A stretch of 64,000 nt of DNA from Saccharicrinis sp963677345 (GTDB lineage Bacteria > Bacteroidota > Bacteroidia > Bacteroidales > Marinilabiliaceae): NCBI GenBank assembly GCA_963677345.2, contig CAXXLC010000033.1:62001-126000 (forward strand), written 5' to 3'. The first letter of the stretch is position 1. Each line of letters starts with the position of its first letter. The notes beneath the pieces were generated by a model. The model worked only from the letters and a program-made list of their open reading frames with translations, had not been told where the DNA came from and ran no database searches. The position numbers and the translations under genes are program-made. This document shows positions 9,425-19,074 of the stretch, piece by piece.

Positions 9425-10126
9425 ATGCCTTACAGACGACTTCCAAATACAGACCAGGCTCGCTTGCGTGCATTAAAGGCAGCTTTAGAACAAGGTAGGA
9501 ATAAATACCCTTATGATTTAGCTTATCCGCAGCAGTTATATCACAATATTCAATCTATTCTGCCTCAGTTTGAACAGGCTGTATCTCAGTATAATTTTAG
9601 TAAGGAACGTCAGGCGAAATATGGAAGACTCTTGGCTGATCAGTTTAAGGACGCAAGAATTTATGTGTCTCATTTTGTTCAGGTATTGAATTTTTGTATC
9701 ATCAGAAAAGAGTTAAAACCTGAAGTTAGAGAAGAATTTGGTCTGAGTATAGATGATAAAGCAGTGCCTGAGTTAGGTACAGAACAGCAACTGATCCATT
9801 GGGGAAATAAAGTTATTAAAGGCGAGGAGTCAAGAATGATGAAAGGTGGTACGCGCATTTACAATCCATCAATTGCAATGGTGAAAGTTAAATATGAAAA
9901 ATTTTTAGAGTATTATAACAACCATAAAAACCTGCAGAATACTACACATAAGATGCATGAAAAAGTTACAGGTATGAGAGAGGTTGTTGATAACCTTATT
10001 CTTAAGGTGTGGAATGGGATTGAGGAAACCTATAATGAACTTCCCGGTGAGGATAAAAGAAATGCTTGCTCAGATTACGGTGTGGTATATATGTATCGTA
10101 AAGATGAAAAACCTGCAGAAAGCTAA
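9425..10126 (+). CDS. conserved hypothetical protein
   Basis: A 233-residue soluble, mostly helical protein rich in charged residues, with no signal peptide. The start MPYRRLPNTDQARLRALKAA at 9425 is preferred over an earlier in-frame TTG, because the upstream part looks non-coding. No catalytic motif was recognised. The proline/arginine-rich N terminus and several predicted long helices (residues about 40-80 and 150-200) suggest a helical bundle. Its stop overlaps by four bases the stop of the convergent CPBP protease gene. Confidence 0.7.
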   Translation: MPYRRLPNTDQARLRALKAALEQGRNKYPYDLAYPQQLYHNIQSILPQFEQAVSQYNFSKERQAKYGRLLADQFKDARIYVSHFVQVLNFCIIRKELKPEVREEFGLSIDDKAVPELGTEQQLIHWGNKVIKGEESRMMKGGTRIYNPSIAMVKVKYEKFLEYYNNHKNLQNTTHKMHEKVTGMREVVDNLILKVWNGIEETYNELPGEDKRNACSDYGVVYMYRKDEKPAES

Positions 10127-11016
10127 GTATTCTTACTTCTTAAATAGAAAATTATTGCCATTACGCCAATTGCACTAAGTGCTACATAGGTTAGATTTGG
10201 ATTGGCGTCAGAAATTTCAAGCGGGTTGTTTTGAGATATGTTATTTTTAGATATAGAAATATTATACAATATGAAGGCAGAGATGTTGTTGGTAAAATGT
10301 GCCGCAATAGACAGCCAGATGCTTTGTCCGTAAATCACCATATATCCAAAGATTACTCCTAGTATAAACCTTGGGATAAAACCAAAGAACTGCATATGTA
10401 TTGCGCTAAACAAAAAGGCTGTTATTAAAATTGAAATGTGATAGTTGTTGGTTATGGCGGTAATTAGTTTTTGGAGAGCTCCTCTGAATAATAATTCTTC
10501 TCCAATTGCTGGAATAATGGCAATGATTACAATGTTTAATATAATCAGAAACCAGTTTGAGGTATCCAAAAATATCATGGTTAGTTCCATGGCATTTTTT
10601 TCTTTAAGCTTAATCCATTCTTCTATATTTGACAGGTATTCCGGGAAGTGGATGTTGTTGTTTAAATATCCTAAATAACTAACCAGTGGTTGGGCAATGA
10701 TAACAATTAAAACTGCTAAAATAAGCTTGTTTTTACTAGGGCTTGTTACTCTAAGCCAGTTTAAAGGTTTGTTTTGCGTTATGAAAGCAAAGAGTAAGGG
10801 GGGGAGGACAAAAAGAGCAATGCTTTGTGTGATTTGAAAATATCTTGCAAAATTGTGGTTGATTGAAACTTGTTGTGGTAAATCTGCTATATCAAAATTC
10901 CAAATTAACACTCCTGCGTATGAAGCGGATATGCTGATGATTAACCAGCTTCCCAAAGTGATGGTAAATAGTATTATTAGTTGATTAAAACTGGATGTAT
11001 TTGTGAACTTAAACAT
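10123..11016 (-). CDS. CPBP family intramembrane glutamic endopeptidase
   Basis: A 297-residue membrane protein with about eight hydrophobic segments. The CPBP/CAAX protease motifs are present: IGEELLFRGALQ (motif 1, paired Glu and Arg), FSAIHMQFFGFIPRF (motif 2, His) and SIAAHFTNN (motif 3, His and Asn). Such proteins cleave substrates in the membrane; the target is unknown. An upstream in-frame ATG at 11058 falls inside the terminator hairpin of the preceding gene, so the start at 11016 (MFKFTNTSS) is preferred. Confidence 0.88.
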   Translation of the reverse strand: MFKFTNTSSFNQLIILFTITLGSWLIISISASYAGVLIWNFDIADLPQQVSINHNFARYFQITQSIALFVLPPLLFAFITQNKPLNWLRVTSPSKNKLILAVLIVIIAQPLVSYLGYLNNNIHFPEYLSNIEEWIKLKEKNAMELTMIFLDTSNWFLIILNIVIIAIIPAIGEELLFRGALQKLITAITNNYHISILITAFLFSAIHMQFFGFIPRFILGVIFGYMVIYGQSIWLSIAAHFTNNISAFILYNISISKNNISQNNPLEISDANPNLTYVALSAIGVMAIIFYLRSKNT

Positions 11017-11050
11017 ATAGTTGATATTTTGGACTAAGATATAATAAAAA

Positions 11051-11080
11051 AACCTCAACTACCGTTTGGTAGTTGAGGTT
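11051..11080 (-). terminator. terminator of the gene at 11101-11577
   Basis: A perfect 13-base stem: AACCTCAACTACC (11051-11063) and GGTAGTTGAGGTT (11068-11080) with a four-base loop. The A-run at 11046-11052 gives U-rich RNA on the minus strand. Confidence 0.9.
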
Positions 11081-11100
11081 TCCTGATGTATAATAATGTT

Positions 11101-11577
11101 CTAAGCTAGTTTCTTAGATATTAATTTATCGCTGATTTGCTCTTTTAAATTTTTACCGAATTTATATGATCTGATTTCTTTTTCTTTATAGATGCTTTTT
11201 TGTTCTTTGTGATTAACCTTTGGATAGTTTAAAAAGGTTTCATAGAATTTGACCTGTTCAAAATAGTTTAATTTAATTTTGGTAGGTGAAGTTAAGTATG
11301 CTTTTAACCAAAAATTTATAGGTTTATTGATATCTAAAACCTGCAATCCTTTTATTTTATAAAAATAATCTAGTGCTAATTCATCGTTTAATCTTTTATT
11401 CGTTACCTGGTGTATGGTTTCAAGTACGGATTTTTTTGAATAGGATAAATTGCTAAAAAGAATCTTCTGCATTTTAGGAATGGCTCTTTTTTCTGCAACT
11501 AATCTTATAATGGGTTTGTATATGTAAACCAACCCCAAAATTAAAATAAAAGATAATGCAATAATTATGTAGGTCAT
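11101..11577 (-). CDS. hypothetical single-pass membrane protein
   Basis: A 158-residue basic protein with one N-terminal transmembrane segment (MTYIIIALSFILILGLVYIY) followed by a Lys-rich helical domain facing, most likely, the cytoplasm. No family was recognised. It ends before a strong minus-strand terminator, so it is probably a separate transcript from the CPBP protease gene downstream. Confidence 0.65.
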   Translation of the reverse strand: MTYIIIALSFILILGLVYIYKPIIRLVAEKRAIPKMQKILFSNLSYSKKSVLETIHQVTNKRLNDELALDYFYKIKGLQVLDINKPINFWLKAYLTSPTKIKLNYFEQVKFYETFLNYPKVNHKEQKSIYKEKEIRSYKFGKNLKEQISDKLISKKLA

Positions 11578-11794
11578 TTCTGCCGTTTTTTTTAAGTCTC
11601 CAATAATCTCCTTCTCTCTCGTTTTTCGTCAGGTATTATTATGCTTTTATACTCTTGTTATACTAAAAGGTTTTTAATTATTGACGAACATAGCGTATAA
11701 CGAAGTGAACGGGTAAAATGTTACAATTAAACAACGTTGACCATTGATTAAAGGTTGAATTATCAATAAAAAATGTCGAAAAGTATTTCGGGTG

Positions 11795-12811
11795 CTAACT
11801 TTTGGGTATTATTTGATTTATAATAAATAAATTAAAATTGTTTTGAGTACAGGTGAAATGTGATTTTGAATGGTAGGAAGCAAGATACTCCTGTTCTGTT
11901 TGTCCTGGGGTAGGTATAAGCAATGCTTTTCGCTTTAGGTAATTTAAGTCCATTAATGATGTATATCCTGCACGCGTAATAATAAGTTTAGTGTTTAGTA
12001 AATGTGATTTTATTTGATGAGTACTTAAGGAAGAAACTTTGGTTATATTATTGAAAGTAAATTGTTCATGTTTGGCCGGTTTCCCCTGGATGATTAAGGT
12101 GTTGTATTTTGTGTTAATTAATGTGTTATATATGATTTTTTCAAAATCGCTTCGCGATGGTTCTGGTCCTGAAATGACAGCAACTATATCGTAGCTTCTT
12201 GTTAAGGTTTCTATTTTATTTATTGTTGCGAATCGGGTTAAAGTCCCAATGTACTTTGTGTTGCCATTTAGTAAATATTTATGTGATAAGTCTCCTGACA
12301 GGTTGTTGCTTTGATCTTCGAAATCAGGAATCCAGCATTCGTTAAATTTGCTTATAATTAGTTTGATGCATTTGTGTATTAAAAATTCAAAGATGCCAAA
12401 GGGCTTAGGGAGCTTAAGCATAAGCTGATGAGTAATAAATATACTATAAACTTTTTTGTTCCATAAACCATACCTGTTATCGGAAATGATAATGTCAATT
12501 TTATGCTCCTTAATTATTTTATTTATGGCCTTGTGCTCATACAACACCCGGAATACTACCTGTGGTATTATTTTGATAAGGTTGAATAATCTTCGCTTAC
12601 CTGAAAACTTGATTGATATATCTTTCAGCCTTACAGTATTAAGTTCCGGGAAAGTGTTTTTTAAGTAAGCCAGGGCATTTCCATCTCCGCAAAGTATAAT
12701 ATTGTGTTTTTCAGCTTTTAATTGATGAATGATGGGGATTAAGCGCGATGCATGCCCTAATCCCCAGTTTAAGGGGCAAACTAAATATGTTTTAGTGGTG
12801 CCATTAATCAT
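11795..12811 (-). CDS. glycosyltransferase family 28-like protein
   Basis: A 338-residue GT-B fold glycosyltransferase. The N terminus has YLVCPLNWGLGHASRLIPII, the GxGHxxR motif typical of this group. The C-terminal donor-binding half includes IITRAGYTSLMDL and LIPTPGQTEQEYLA, the G-x-[ST]-x3-[DE] and PxxxQxE features of MurG-like and related enzymes. Acceptor and donor sugars are unknown. Its ATG overlaps by one base the TAA of the radical SAM gene upstream (TAATG), so the two are translationally coupled and probably work or are regulated together. Confidence 0.85.
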   Translation of the reverse strand: MINGTTKTYLVCPLNWGLGHASRLIPIIHQLKAEKHNIILCGDGNALAYLKNTFPELNTVRLKDISIKFSGKRRLFNLIKIIPQVVFRVLYEHKAINKIIKEHKIDIIISDNRYGLWNKKVYSIFITHQLMLKLPKPFGIFEFLIHKCIKLIISKFNECWIPDFEDQSNNLSGDLSHKYLLNGNTKYIGTLTRFATINKIETLTRSYDIVAVISGPEPSRSDFEKIIYNTLINTKYNTLIIQGKPAKHEQFTFNNITKVSSLSTHQIKSHLLNTKLIITRAGYTSLMDLNYLKRKALLIPTPGQTEQEYLASYHSKSHFTCTQNNFNLFIINQIIPKS

Positions 12812-13590
12812 TAGCCTGATACTTGTGTTTTAATTCCTATCTCTTCTACACGTTCAGCTATCTCCTTAAGTTTTTCTATGGGTACTTTTTGTAAATCATC
12901 AACAGGTGTGTCTCGTTCAATAGTATAGATCATAACCTGTTTGGGATTAATCTTTTTTAATAATTCAATCCAGCTGTTAATGTCTTCTTCTGTGGTATTG
13001 TCAACAGTGTTGCCATTATACATACCCTTTAAAAACATGGTTTGGATAATCAGGTTTCCTTTAAACTTTTGCAAGTTTTTTACCGTGTCTGTAATTGAAT
13101 ATTTTGATACGGGTTGATCTAATATATGGATAGATTTTTCTATTCCCGAATCCAGTTTTAAAATGTTATCATCTATTCTGTTTAAAGCTCTGAATACAGA
13201 AGGCTTATCTATTAAAGTTGCATTTGAAAGTACTGCAATTCTTGCTTCCGGAAAGTATTTGTTTCGCAATTCAATTGTTCCATCAATAATTTCTTCAAAG
13301 TCTTTATGGATTGTAGGTTCTCCATTTCCTGCAAAAGTAATGACATTAGGTGCTGTTTGTTTTGACTGCATATCTTTCAGAACAACTTCTAATTTCTCAA
13401 GAACTTCAGCTTTTGAAGGCATATGAGTTTTAATGTCGCTATTATCATTGTTAAATCCGCATTCACAGTAGATGCAGTCAAATGTGCATATTTTTTTATT
13501 TACAGGTAATAAGTTAATACCTAATGATATTCCCAGTCTTCTGCTTTTAACCGGTCCAAAAATGATATCCTGAAATAGGAATGTTCCCAT
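12811..13590 (-). CDS. radical SAM protein (COG0731-like)
   Basis: A 259-residue protein with the opening FGPVKSRRLGISLGINLLP and the cluster motif CTFDCIYCEC (Cys at residues 35, 39 and 42). SAM-binding GNGEPTIHKDF and later strand motifs (VLSNATLI, LKLDSG) agree with the radical SAM core. There are no auxiliary-cluster cysteines of SPASM type. Members are widespread and mostly of unknown substrate; some resemble tRNA-wybutosine enzymes. It overlaps the glycosyltransferase gene by one base. Confidence 0.85.
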   Translation of the reverse strand: MGTFLFQDIIFGPVKSRRLGISLGINLLPVNKKICTFDCIYCECGFNNDNSDIKTHMPSKAEVLEKLEVVLKDMQSKQTAPNVITFAGNGEPTIHKDFEEIIDGTIELRNKYFPEARIAVLSNATLIDKPSVFRALNRIDDNILKLDSGIEKSIHILDQPVSKYSITDTVKNLQKFKGNLIIQTMFLKGMYNGNTVDNTTEEDINSWIELLKKINPKQVMIYTIERDTPVDDLQKVPIEKLKEIAERVEEIGIKTQVSG

Positions 13591-13713
13591 TGTATTGTAA
13601 AAATCTGAATTGTTTGTTCTGTTAAAAGAGACAAAAGTAGTTTAAAATTACGAAAGCCTAATGTATTTAGAAATTATTATCTTTGACAGATTATAAATAA
13701 ATAAAGGATTTAA

Positions 13714-14856
13714 ATGTTATTTAAACAAGTTATTGGTCAGCAAGATATTAAGGAGAGGCTTGTTAGAATGGTTAATGAAAACAGGGTCAGTCATTCATTG
13801 CTTTTTACAGGACCTGAGGGAAATGGAAAATTGGCAATGGCAATTGCTTTTGCTCAGTACCTTAATTGTTTAAATCCAACAAATGGGGATTCTTGTGGAG
13901 AGTGTTCGTCATGTAAAAAATATAATAAATTAGTACATCCGGATTTACATTTTGTTTTTCCGGTAATAAAAACGAGCTCTGAAAAAAATCCGGTAAGTGA
14001 TACTTACATTGCTGAATGGCGACAATTGTTAAATGATAAACCATATTTCAGTTTAACAACGTGGTTAAATCAAATTCGTAAAGAAGGCGAAAATAAACAA
14101 GGGGCGATTTTTACAGCAGAAAGTTCAGAAATCATTCGAAAGTTAAGTCTGAAAACATTTGAAGGTAAATTCAAAGTTATGATTATTTGGATGCCTGAAA
14201 AAATGAATGAAGCCACGGCAAATAAATTGCTTAAAATACTGGAAGAACCTTTCCCTAACACAGTATTTATTCTGGTATCAAACCAACCTGATGAAATGAT
14301 TTCTACCATTTTATCCAGAACTCAACAATTAAAGATACCGTCATTTACCGATGCAGATATCAAAGATTTTGTTATTAAACAATACAACGTTTCAGAGCCT
14401 GATGCTATTGGTGCAGCTAAGGTCGCCAATGGAAATGTAATTGAAGCGATGGAGCAAGTTCACAGGAGTGAAGATAATCAGTTCTTTTTTGATAGCTTTA
14501 TTCATATGATGCGGTATAGTTATGCCCGCAAAGTTAAAGATATGTTGAATTGGGTTGAGGACATGAGCAGACAGCCACGTGAAAAACAACGTAATTTCTT
14601 AAATTACGCTATTAAAATGATTAGGGAGAATTATATTATGAACTTTAAGCAGCCGGGTATTGTTTACCTGACTCCTGAACAATATGAATGGTCAAAAAAG
14701 TTTTCTCCGTTTATCAATGATAAAAATGCATTAATGATTTCAGAGGATTTTGCTTTGGCAGATTCCCATATAGGACAAAATGGAAATAGTAAAGTCATAT
14801 TGTTTGATTTGGCTTTAAAGCTTATTATCTCCATAAAAACCGGTGTTGAAGCATAG
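13714..14856 (+). CDS. holB: DNA polymerase III subunit delta'
   Basis: A 380-residue AAA+ clamp-loader subunit. The N terminus is FKQVIGQQDIKERLV, then a P-loop-like GPEGNGKLAMA in which the usual Thr/Ser after Lys is Leu, as is common in delta' subunits that do not hydrolyse ATP. A zinc module with four Cys follows (CLNPTNGDSCGECSSCKK). Sensor motifs include ATANKLLKILEEPFPNTVFIL and ILSRTQQ (SRC-like, with Cys replaced by Thr). It loads the beta clamp with gamma/tau and delta. The next genes (ricT-like, gldH) follow on the same strand. Confidence 0.92.
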   Translation: MLFKQVIGQQDIKERLVRMVNENRVSHSLLFTGPEGNGKLAMAIAFAQYLNCLNPTNGDSCGECSSCKKYNKLVHPDLHFVFPVIKTSSEKNPVSDTYIAEWRQLLNDKPYFSLTTWLNQIRKEGENKQGAIFTAESSEIIRKLSLKTFEGKFKVMIIWMPEKMNEATANKLLKILEEPFPNTVFILVSNQPDEMISTILSRTQQLKIPSFTDADIKDFVIKQYNVSEPDAIGAAKVANGNVIEAMEQVHRSEDNQFFFDSFIHMMRYSYARKVKDMLNWVEDMSRQPREKQRNFLNYAIKMIRENYIMNFKQPGIVYLTPEQYEWSKKFSPFINDKNALMISEDFALADSHIGQNGNSKVILFDLALKLIISIKTGVEA

Positions 14857-15039
14857 TTTTGGAAAGTTAAGTAAGCTTGATTATTTTTAAGCTCTTAACA
14901 ATGATGATTGCAAATAATAGAGTGTTAATTTTGAGTGAAAACTATCTTTAAAGATATACTTGAACAGTAAATAATTAACTCGGGGTGACATTCTGTAAAT
15001 TATATATATTCAGGCAAATAGCCTTTAAATTATTAAATA

Positions 15040-16167
15040 ATGGAAGAAGTACAATCAAAGTGTAGTACTTGTATCGATAGATGTGGAAAATTAGATGTTT
15101 ATGACTGGCTGGCTGATGTTCCGGAAAGTTGTAATGTTTCCGATATAGTTGAAGTACAATTCAAAAATACTCGCAAAGGTTATTATAAAAATTCAAATGG
15201 CCTTCGTTTAAAAAAAGGTGATGTTGTTGCTGTTGAGGCTTCTCCGGGTCATGACATAGGTACGGTCTCTTGTACAGGCGAGATAGCTGTAATGCAAATG
15301 CGTAAAAACAGGCAAAATATTGCAGAATACGATTTTAAAAGAGTTTATCGTCATGCCAAACCTGTGGATTATGAAAAATGGGAAGAGGCCAAAGCCCTGG
15401 AGCATGAAACTATGATTAAAAGCAGGCAGATCTCTGCAGACTTAAAGCTCGACATGAAAATTGGCGATGTTGAATATCAAGGAGACAGAACCAAGGCAAT
15501 TTTCTATTATATAGCTGACGAACGTGTTGATTTTCGACAGCTAATAAAAGTACTTGCTGATAAGTTTAAAGTACGTATTGAAATGCGCCAGATCGGGGCT
15601 CGTCAGGAAGCAGGTCGTATTGGAGGTATTGGACCTTGTGGAAGAGAACTATGTTGTTCAACATGGATTACAAATTTTGTTTCTGTAACTACAAATGCTG
15701 CCAGGTATCAGGAGATTTCTCTGAATCCTCAAAAACTGGCAGGACAATGTGGTAAATTGAAATGTTGTCTTAATTTTGAGTTGGATGCTTATATAGATGC
15801 TCAAAAAGATTTTCCAAGTACTGAAATTCCTCTTGAAACTCAGGATGGCACACATTATCACTTTAAAACAGATATCTTTAAAGGTATTATGACATATTCA
15901 ACAGATAAAATTATTCCATCAAATTTAGTGGAAGTACCTGTTGATAGAGTTAAGGAAATTATTAGACTTAATAAGAGGGGTAAAAAGGTTTCTGGTTTAT
16001 TAGATGATAGACATATTGCCGTTAAGCAAACTAAAGAGCTTGATTATCAAAATGTAGTTGGGGAAGATAGTATTTCACGTTTTGATGAGCCAAAAAAGAA
16101 TTCAAACCGGAATAGAAATAAGAGAAGAAGAAAACCGAACCCAAGAAATCCTAAAAATAAAAAGTAA
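15040..16167 (+). CDS. PSP1 domain protein, RicT/YaaT-like
   Basis: A 375-residue protein. The central PSP1 region holds FYYIADERVDFRQLIKVLA, RIEMRQIGARQEAGRIGGIG and the paired cysteine segments GPCGRELCCSTW and GQCGKLKCCLNFE, the signature of the YaaT/RicT family. The C terminus is a basic tail (NRNRNKRRRKPNPRNPKNKK). In Bacillus the relative forms an Fe-S complex that affects RNA processing; the role in Bacteroidota is inferred only. The gene lies between holB and gldH, and gldH begins one base after its stop. Confidence 0.88.
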   Translation: MEEVQSKCSTCIDRCGKLDVYDWLADVPESCNVSDIVEVQFKNTRKGYYKNSNGLRLKKGDVVAVEASPGHDIGTVSCTGEIAVMQMRKNRQNIAEYDFKRVYRHAKPVDYEKWEEAKALEHETMIKSRQISADLKLDMKIGDVEYQGDRTKAIFYYIADERVDFRQLIKVLADKFKVRIEMRQIGARQEAGRIGGIGPCGRELCCSTWITNFVSVTTNAARYQEISLNPQKLAGQCGKLKCCLNFELDAYIDAQKDFPSTEIPLETQDGTHYHFKTDIFKGIMTYSTDKIIPSNLVEVPVDRVKEIIRLNKRGKKVSGLLDDRHIAVKQTKELDYQNVVGEDSISRFDEPKKNSNRNRNKRRRKPNPRNPKNKK

Positions 16168-16168
16168 T

Positions 16169-16630
16169 ATGAGACTTGTATTTTTGGGAGCCATCCTCTT
16201 TTTATTGTACTCTTGCGGTCCTAAGGAATGGTATAATTATCAGGTTTCCATTCCGCAATCCGGATGGCATAAGGATACTGTTGCCGTGTTTAAAAGTGAA
16301 ATTACTGATCTTGATACATCCTGTCACTTATTACTGGATGTATCTCATAAAAATAATTATCAATACAGTAATTTATGGTTTTTTATTGATGCTATTTCTC
16401 CAAGTGGACATCTTGAAAGAGATACGGTAGAGTGCTATTTGGCCAACCATGAAGGAATTTGGTTCGGTAAGGATGTTGGGGGAAATAAAACAGAAAGTGT
16501 TCATCCTTATAAATTAAATATTAAGTTCCCTGAAAAAGGGATTTATAAATATTATGTAATGCATGGAATGAGAGATACTTTATTGACAGGCATTACTTCT
16601 GTGGGATTACAAATTGTTGAAGTTGAATAA
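16169..16630 (+). CDS. gldH: gliding motility lipoprotein GldH
   Basis: A 153-residue lipoprotein. The signal MRLVFLGAILFLLYSCGPKEW has a lipobox Cys near residue 16. The mature domain (NYQVSIPQSGWHKDTVAVFK, GKDVGGNKTESVHPY, IKFPEKGIYKYYVMHGMRD) matches GldH. GldH is required for gliding and type IX secretion in Flavobacterium. An in-frame start upstream (16058) lies inside the PSP1 gene and lacks a signal, so 16169 is chosen. One base separates it from the upstream stop, so the genes are co-transcribed. Confidence 0.88.
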   Translation: MRLVFLGAILFLLYSCGPKEWYNYQVSIPQSGWHKDTVAVFKSEITDLDTSCHLLLDVSHKNNYQYSNLWFFIDAISPSGHLERDTVECYLANHEGIWFGKDVGGNKTESVHPYKLNIKFPEKGIYKYYVMHGMRDTLLTGITSVGLQIVEVE

Positions 16631-16711
16631 AGTCATAAGCAATTCGTCCAGGTGTTTAATTTGTAATCTTGTCCTGGATTCATTGTAAATGTACTATAGT
16701 TTTGATACGAA

Positions 16712-17467
16712 GTGGGAAAAAATAAATTGTACAAGTTTGCTAAAATAGAAACTTACCCTCATGTGTTTCAAGTGAAATTTGATGAGCCTAATCGTGAAGA
16801 TTTTCATATGAAAGGGCAATGGAAGAGCAGGTTTTTTAAAAATGATAATCCCCTTGTTTTAGAGTTGGGATGTGGTAAAGGCGAATATACTGTTGGTTTG
16901 GGAGAATTATACCCTGATAAAAATTTTATCGGGATGGATATAAAAGGAGCCAGGATATATACTGGTGCTACTCAGGCTTTAAAAAAGGAAATGACCAATG
17001 TGGCTTTTATCAGAGCTAAAATTGAATTGATTACATCTTTTTTTGATGTGGATGAAATAGATGAAATATGGGTTACATTTCCTGATCCGCAAATGAAAAA
17101 GACCCGAAAACGACTTACATCTACCCGTTTTCTGGAGTTTTATAAGGAAATTTTAAAGCCTGACGGAATTATTCATCTTAAAACTGATAGTAATTTCTTG
17201 TATACTTACACTGATGCTGTTGTAAAAGAAAATAATCTTCCTTGTGAGATTAATACAAGTGATTTATACAATAGTGATATTGTAGATGATATTTTAGGTA
17301 TTAAAACTTTTTACGAAAGCCAGTTTTACGAACAGGGTATCCCAATTAAGTATTTAAAATTTCATGTCCCAAAAGATAAGAAATTACTTGAGCCGGATAT
17401 TGAAATTGAATTTGACAGTTATAGAAGCTACAACCGTGGTTCAAAAATGCCTTCGGATAAAAAATAA
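16712..17467 (+). CDS. trmB: tRNA (guanine-N7-)-methyltransferase
   Basis: A 251-residue class I methyltransferase. The SAM motif is LVLELGCGKGEYTVGLGELYP near residue 50, followed by FIGMDIKGARI and the family-specific IWVTFPDPQMKKTRKRLTS segment, whose PDP(W/Q)xKxRHxKRR-like run binds tRNA. It makes m7G46 in tRNA. The start codon is GTG. The next gene starts 15 bases after the stop. Confidence 0.95.
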   Translation: MGKNKLYKFAKIETYPHVFQVKFDEPNREDFHMKGQWKSRFFKNDNPLVLELGCGKGEYTVGLGELYPDKNFIGMDIKGARIYTGATQALKKEMTNVAFIRAKIELITSFFDVDEIDEIWVTFPDPQMKKTRKRLTSTRFLEFYKEILKPDGIIHLKTDSNFLYTYTDAVVKENNLPCEINTSDLYNSDIVDDILGIKTFYESQFYEQGIPIKYLKFHVPKDKKLLEPDIEIEFDSYRSYNRGSKMPSDKK

Positions 17468-17482
17468 TATTTGCCTTATTTT

Positions 17483-17812
17483 ATGGAAGCCGGATTTCAT
17501 GATAAAGTATTCCAGGTAGTTAAACAAATTCCATATGGAAGAGTTACTACTTATGGTGCCATTGCAAAATTTCTTGGAGTTGGAAAAGCTAGCAGAATGG
17601 TGGGGTGGGCCTTGAATAAAAGTGGATACGAAAAAGATTTTATTCCTGCTCATAGAGTAGTTAACAGGATCGGTTTATTAACAGGAAAAAATGCTTTTCC
17701 TGGTGAGAAAATGATGGAAGAGCTTTTGGTAAGTGAAGGAGTTAAAGTTGAAAATGACAAAGTTTTAGGGTTTAATGACTTATTTTGGGATCCTGACAAC
17801 CTTTTAAAATAA
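17483..17812 (+). CDS. alkyltransferase-like protein (MGMT family without the active-site Cys)
   Basis: A 109-residue protein with only the DNA-binding C-terminal domain of O6-alkylguanine-DNA alkyltransferase: VVKQIPYGRVTTYGAIAKFLG, then RMVGWALNKS with the arginine-finger position. The active-site motif PCHRVV is IPAHRVV here, so the acceptor Cys is Ala. Alkyltransferase-like proteins bind O6-alkylguanine and pass it to nucleotide excision repair rather than repairing it directly. ATG at 17483 gives a better N terminus than the TTG at 17471. It probably shares a transcript with trmB. Confidence 0.88.
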   Translation: MEAGFHDKVFQVVKQIPYGRVTTYGAIAKFLGVGKASRMVGWALNKSGYEKDFIPAHRVVNRIGLLTGKNAFPGEKMMEELLVSEGVKVENDKVLGFNDLFWDPDNLLK

Positions 17813-17962
17813 GGACAATTACAAAATAAATTAAATGAGAATATGCTCATTAGTAAAATGTGTTGTATATTTGCATTTATTTTAAATCAATTTAAATAAA
17901 TATAATAATCTATTGATATTAGTGCTTAAGGCACTATATTTATAGTTCTAAATGTTGAAGTT

Positions 17963-19072
17963 ATGAGCTTTTATCCTCAATTAGTATTAGACGCATTAAA
18001 ACATGTACGTCATCCGGGAAAAGGGAAAGATATTGTTTCGTTGGAAATGGTAGAGGATGATATAAGAATAGATGGTAAAAGAATAAGTTTTAGTTTGCTT
18101 TTTGATCGTGCTAATGATCCTATGATCCCTTCAATAAAAAAAGCTTGCGTTCATGCAATACTGACTTATGTAGGTGAAGATGCTGATATTAAAGGTAATA
18201 TTTATGTTAAAATAAAAAATAAGCCTAAGGTAGAAGTAGAAAAACCTTTATCCGAAGTTAAAAATGTTTTAGCTATTGCTTCTGGAAAAGGAGGTGTTGG
18301 TAAATCTACAATTACTTCTAATTTAGCTGTTGCATTGGCCAAAGCCGGGTATAAGGTTGGATTACTTGATGCTGATATCTTTGGACCATCTGTTCCAAAG
18401 ATGTTTAAGACAGAAGATGCCAGACCTGTTTTAGATAAGGTGGATGGAAAGGATAAGATTATGCCGGTTGAAAAGTATGGTGTTAAAATGCTTTCGATTG
18501 GTTATTTTGTTAATCCTAAAGATGCTACTATTTGGAGAGGAGCCATGGCAACCAATGCATTAAAGCAATTAATAACTGAAGGAAATTGGGGTGCCTTGGA
18601 TTATCTGTTAATTGATTTACCTCCGGGAACCAGCGATATTCACTTAACGATGGTTCAGACTCTATCTATAACAGGAGCAGTTATTGTAACTACTCCCCAG
18701 GATGTTGCTCTTGCTGATGCAATAAAGGGAGTTAGTATGTTTAATAGTAAAAATATTAATGTACCTATTTTAGGTTTGGTTGAGAATATGGCCTGGTTTA
18801 CTCCTGCAGAATTACCAGACAATAAATATTATATTTTTGGTAAAGATGGTGGTAAAAAGTTAGCAGAAGAGCTGGAAGTACCTTTGTTAGGTCAGATTCC
18901 TATTGTTCAAAGTATTCGTGAAGCTGGAGATAATGGAGAACCGGCTGCACTTAATGAAGAAACTGTAACAGGTATGGCGTTTGCTAAATTAGCTCAGGAA
19001 GCAGTGGATAAAATCAATCAAAGAAATTTGAATCTACCACCAACACAAGTTGTAGAAGTTAAAACTAAATAA
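17963..19072 (+). CDS. Mrp/NBP35 family iron-sulfur carrier ATPase
   Basis: A 369-residue protein. The first about 90 residues are a DUF59/MIP18-like domain. It is followed by a deviant Walker A motif (IASGKGGVGKSTITSNLAVA), DADIFGPSVPKMF, and LIDLPPGTSDIHLT. Members deliver Fe-S clusters to apoproteins. The CxxC near the C terminus found in many Mrp proteins is not obvious. A NifU-type scaffold starts two bases after the stop, which fits a joint role in cluster transfer. Confidence 0.93.
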   Translation: MSFYPQLVLDALKHVRHPGKGKDIVSLEMVEDDIRIDGKRISFSLLFDRANDPMIPSIKKACVHAILTYVGEDADIKGNIYVKIKNKPKVEVEKPLSEVKNVLAIASGKGGVGKSTITSNLAVALAKAGYKVGLLDADIFGPSVPKMFKTEDARPVLDKVDGKDKIMPVEKYGVKMLSIGYFVNPKDATIWRGAMATNALKQLITEGNWGALDYLLIDLPPGTSDIHLTMVQTLSITGAVIVTTPQDVALADAIKGVSMFNSKNINVPILGLVENMAWFTPAELPDNKYYIFGKDGGKKLAEELEVPLLGQIPIVQSIREAGDNGEPAALNEETVTGMAFAKLAQEAVDKINQRNLNLPPTQVVEVKTK

Positions 19073-19074
19073 CT

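Noticed and set aside
16058..16168. An earlier in-frame start for gldH inside the PSP1 gene
   Set aside because: The lipoprotein signal and lipobox begin at 16169, one base after the PSP1 stop.
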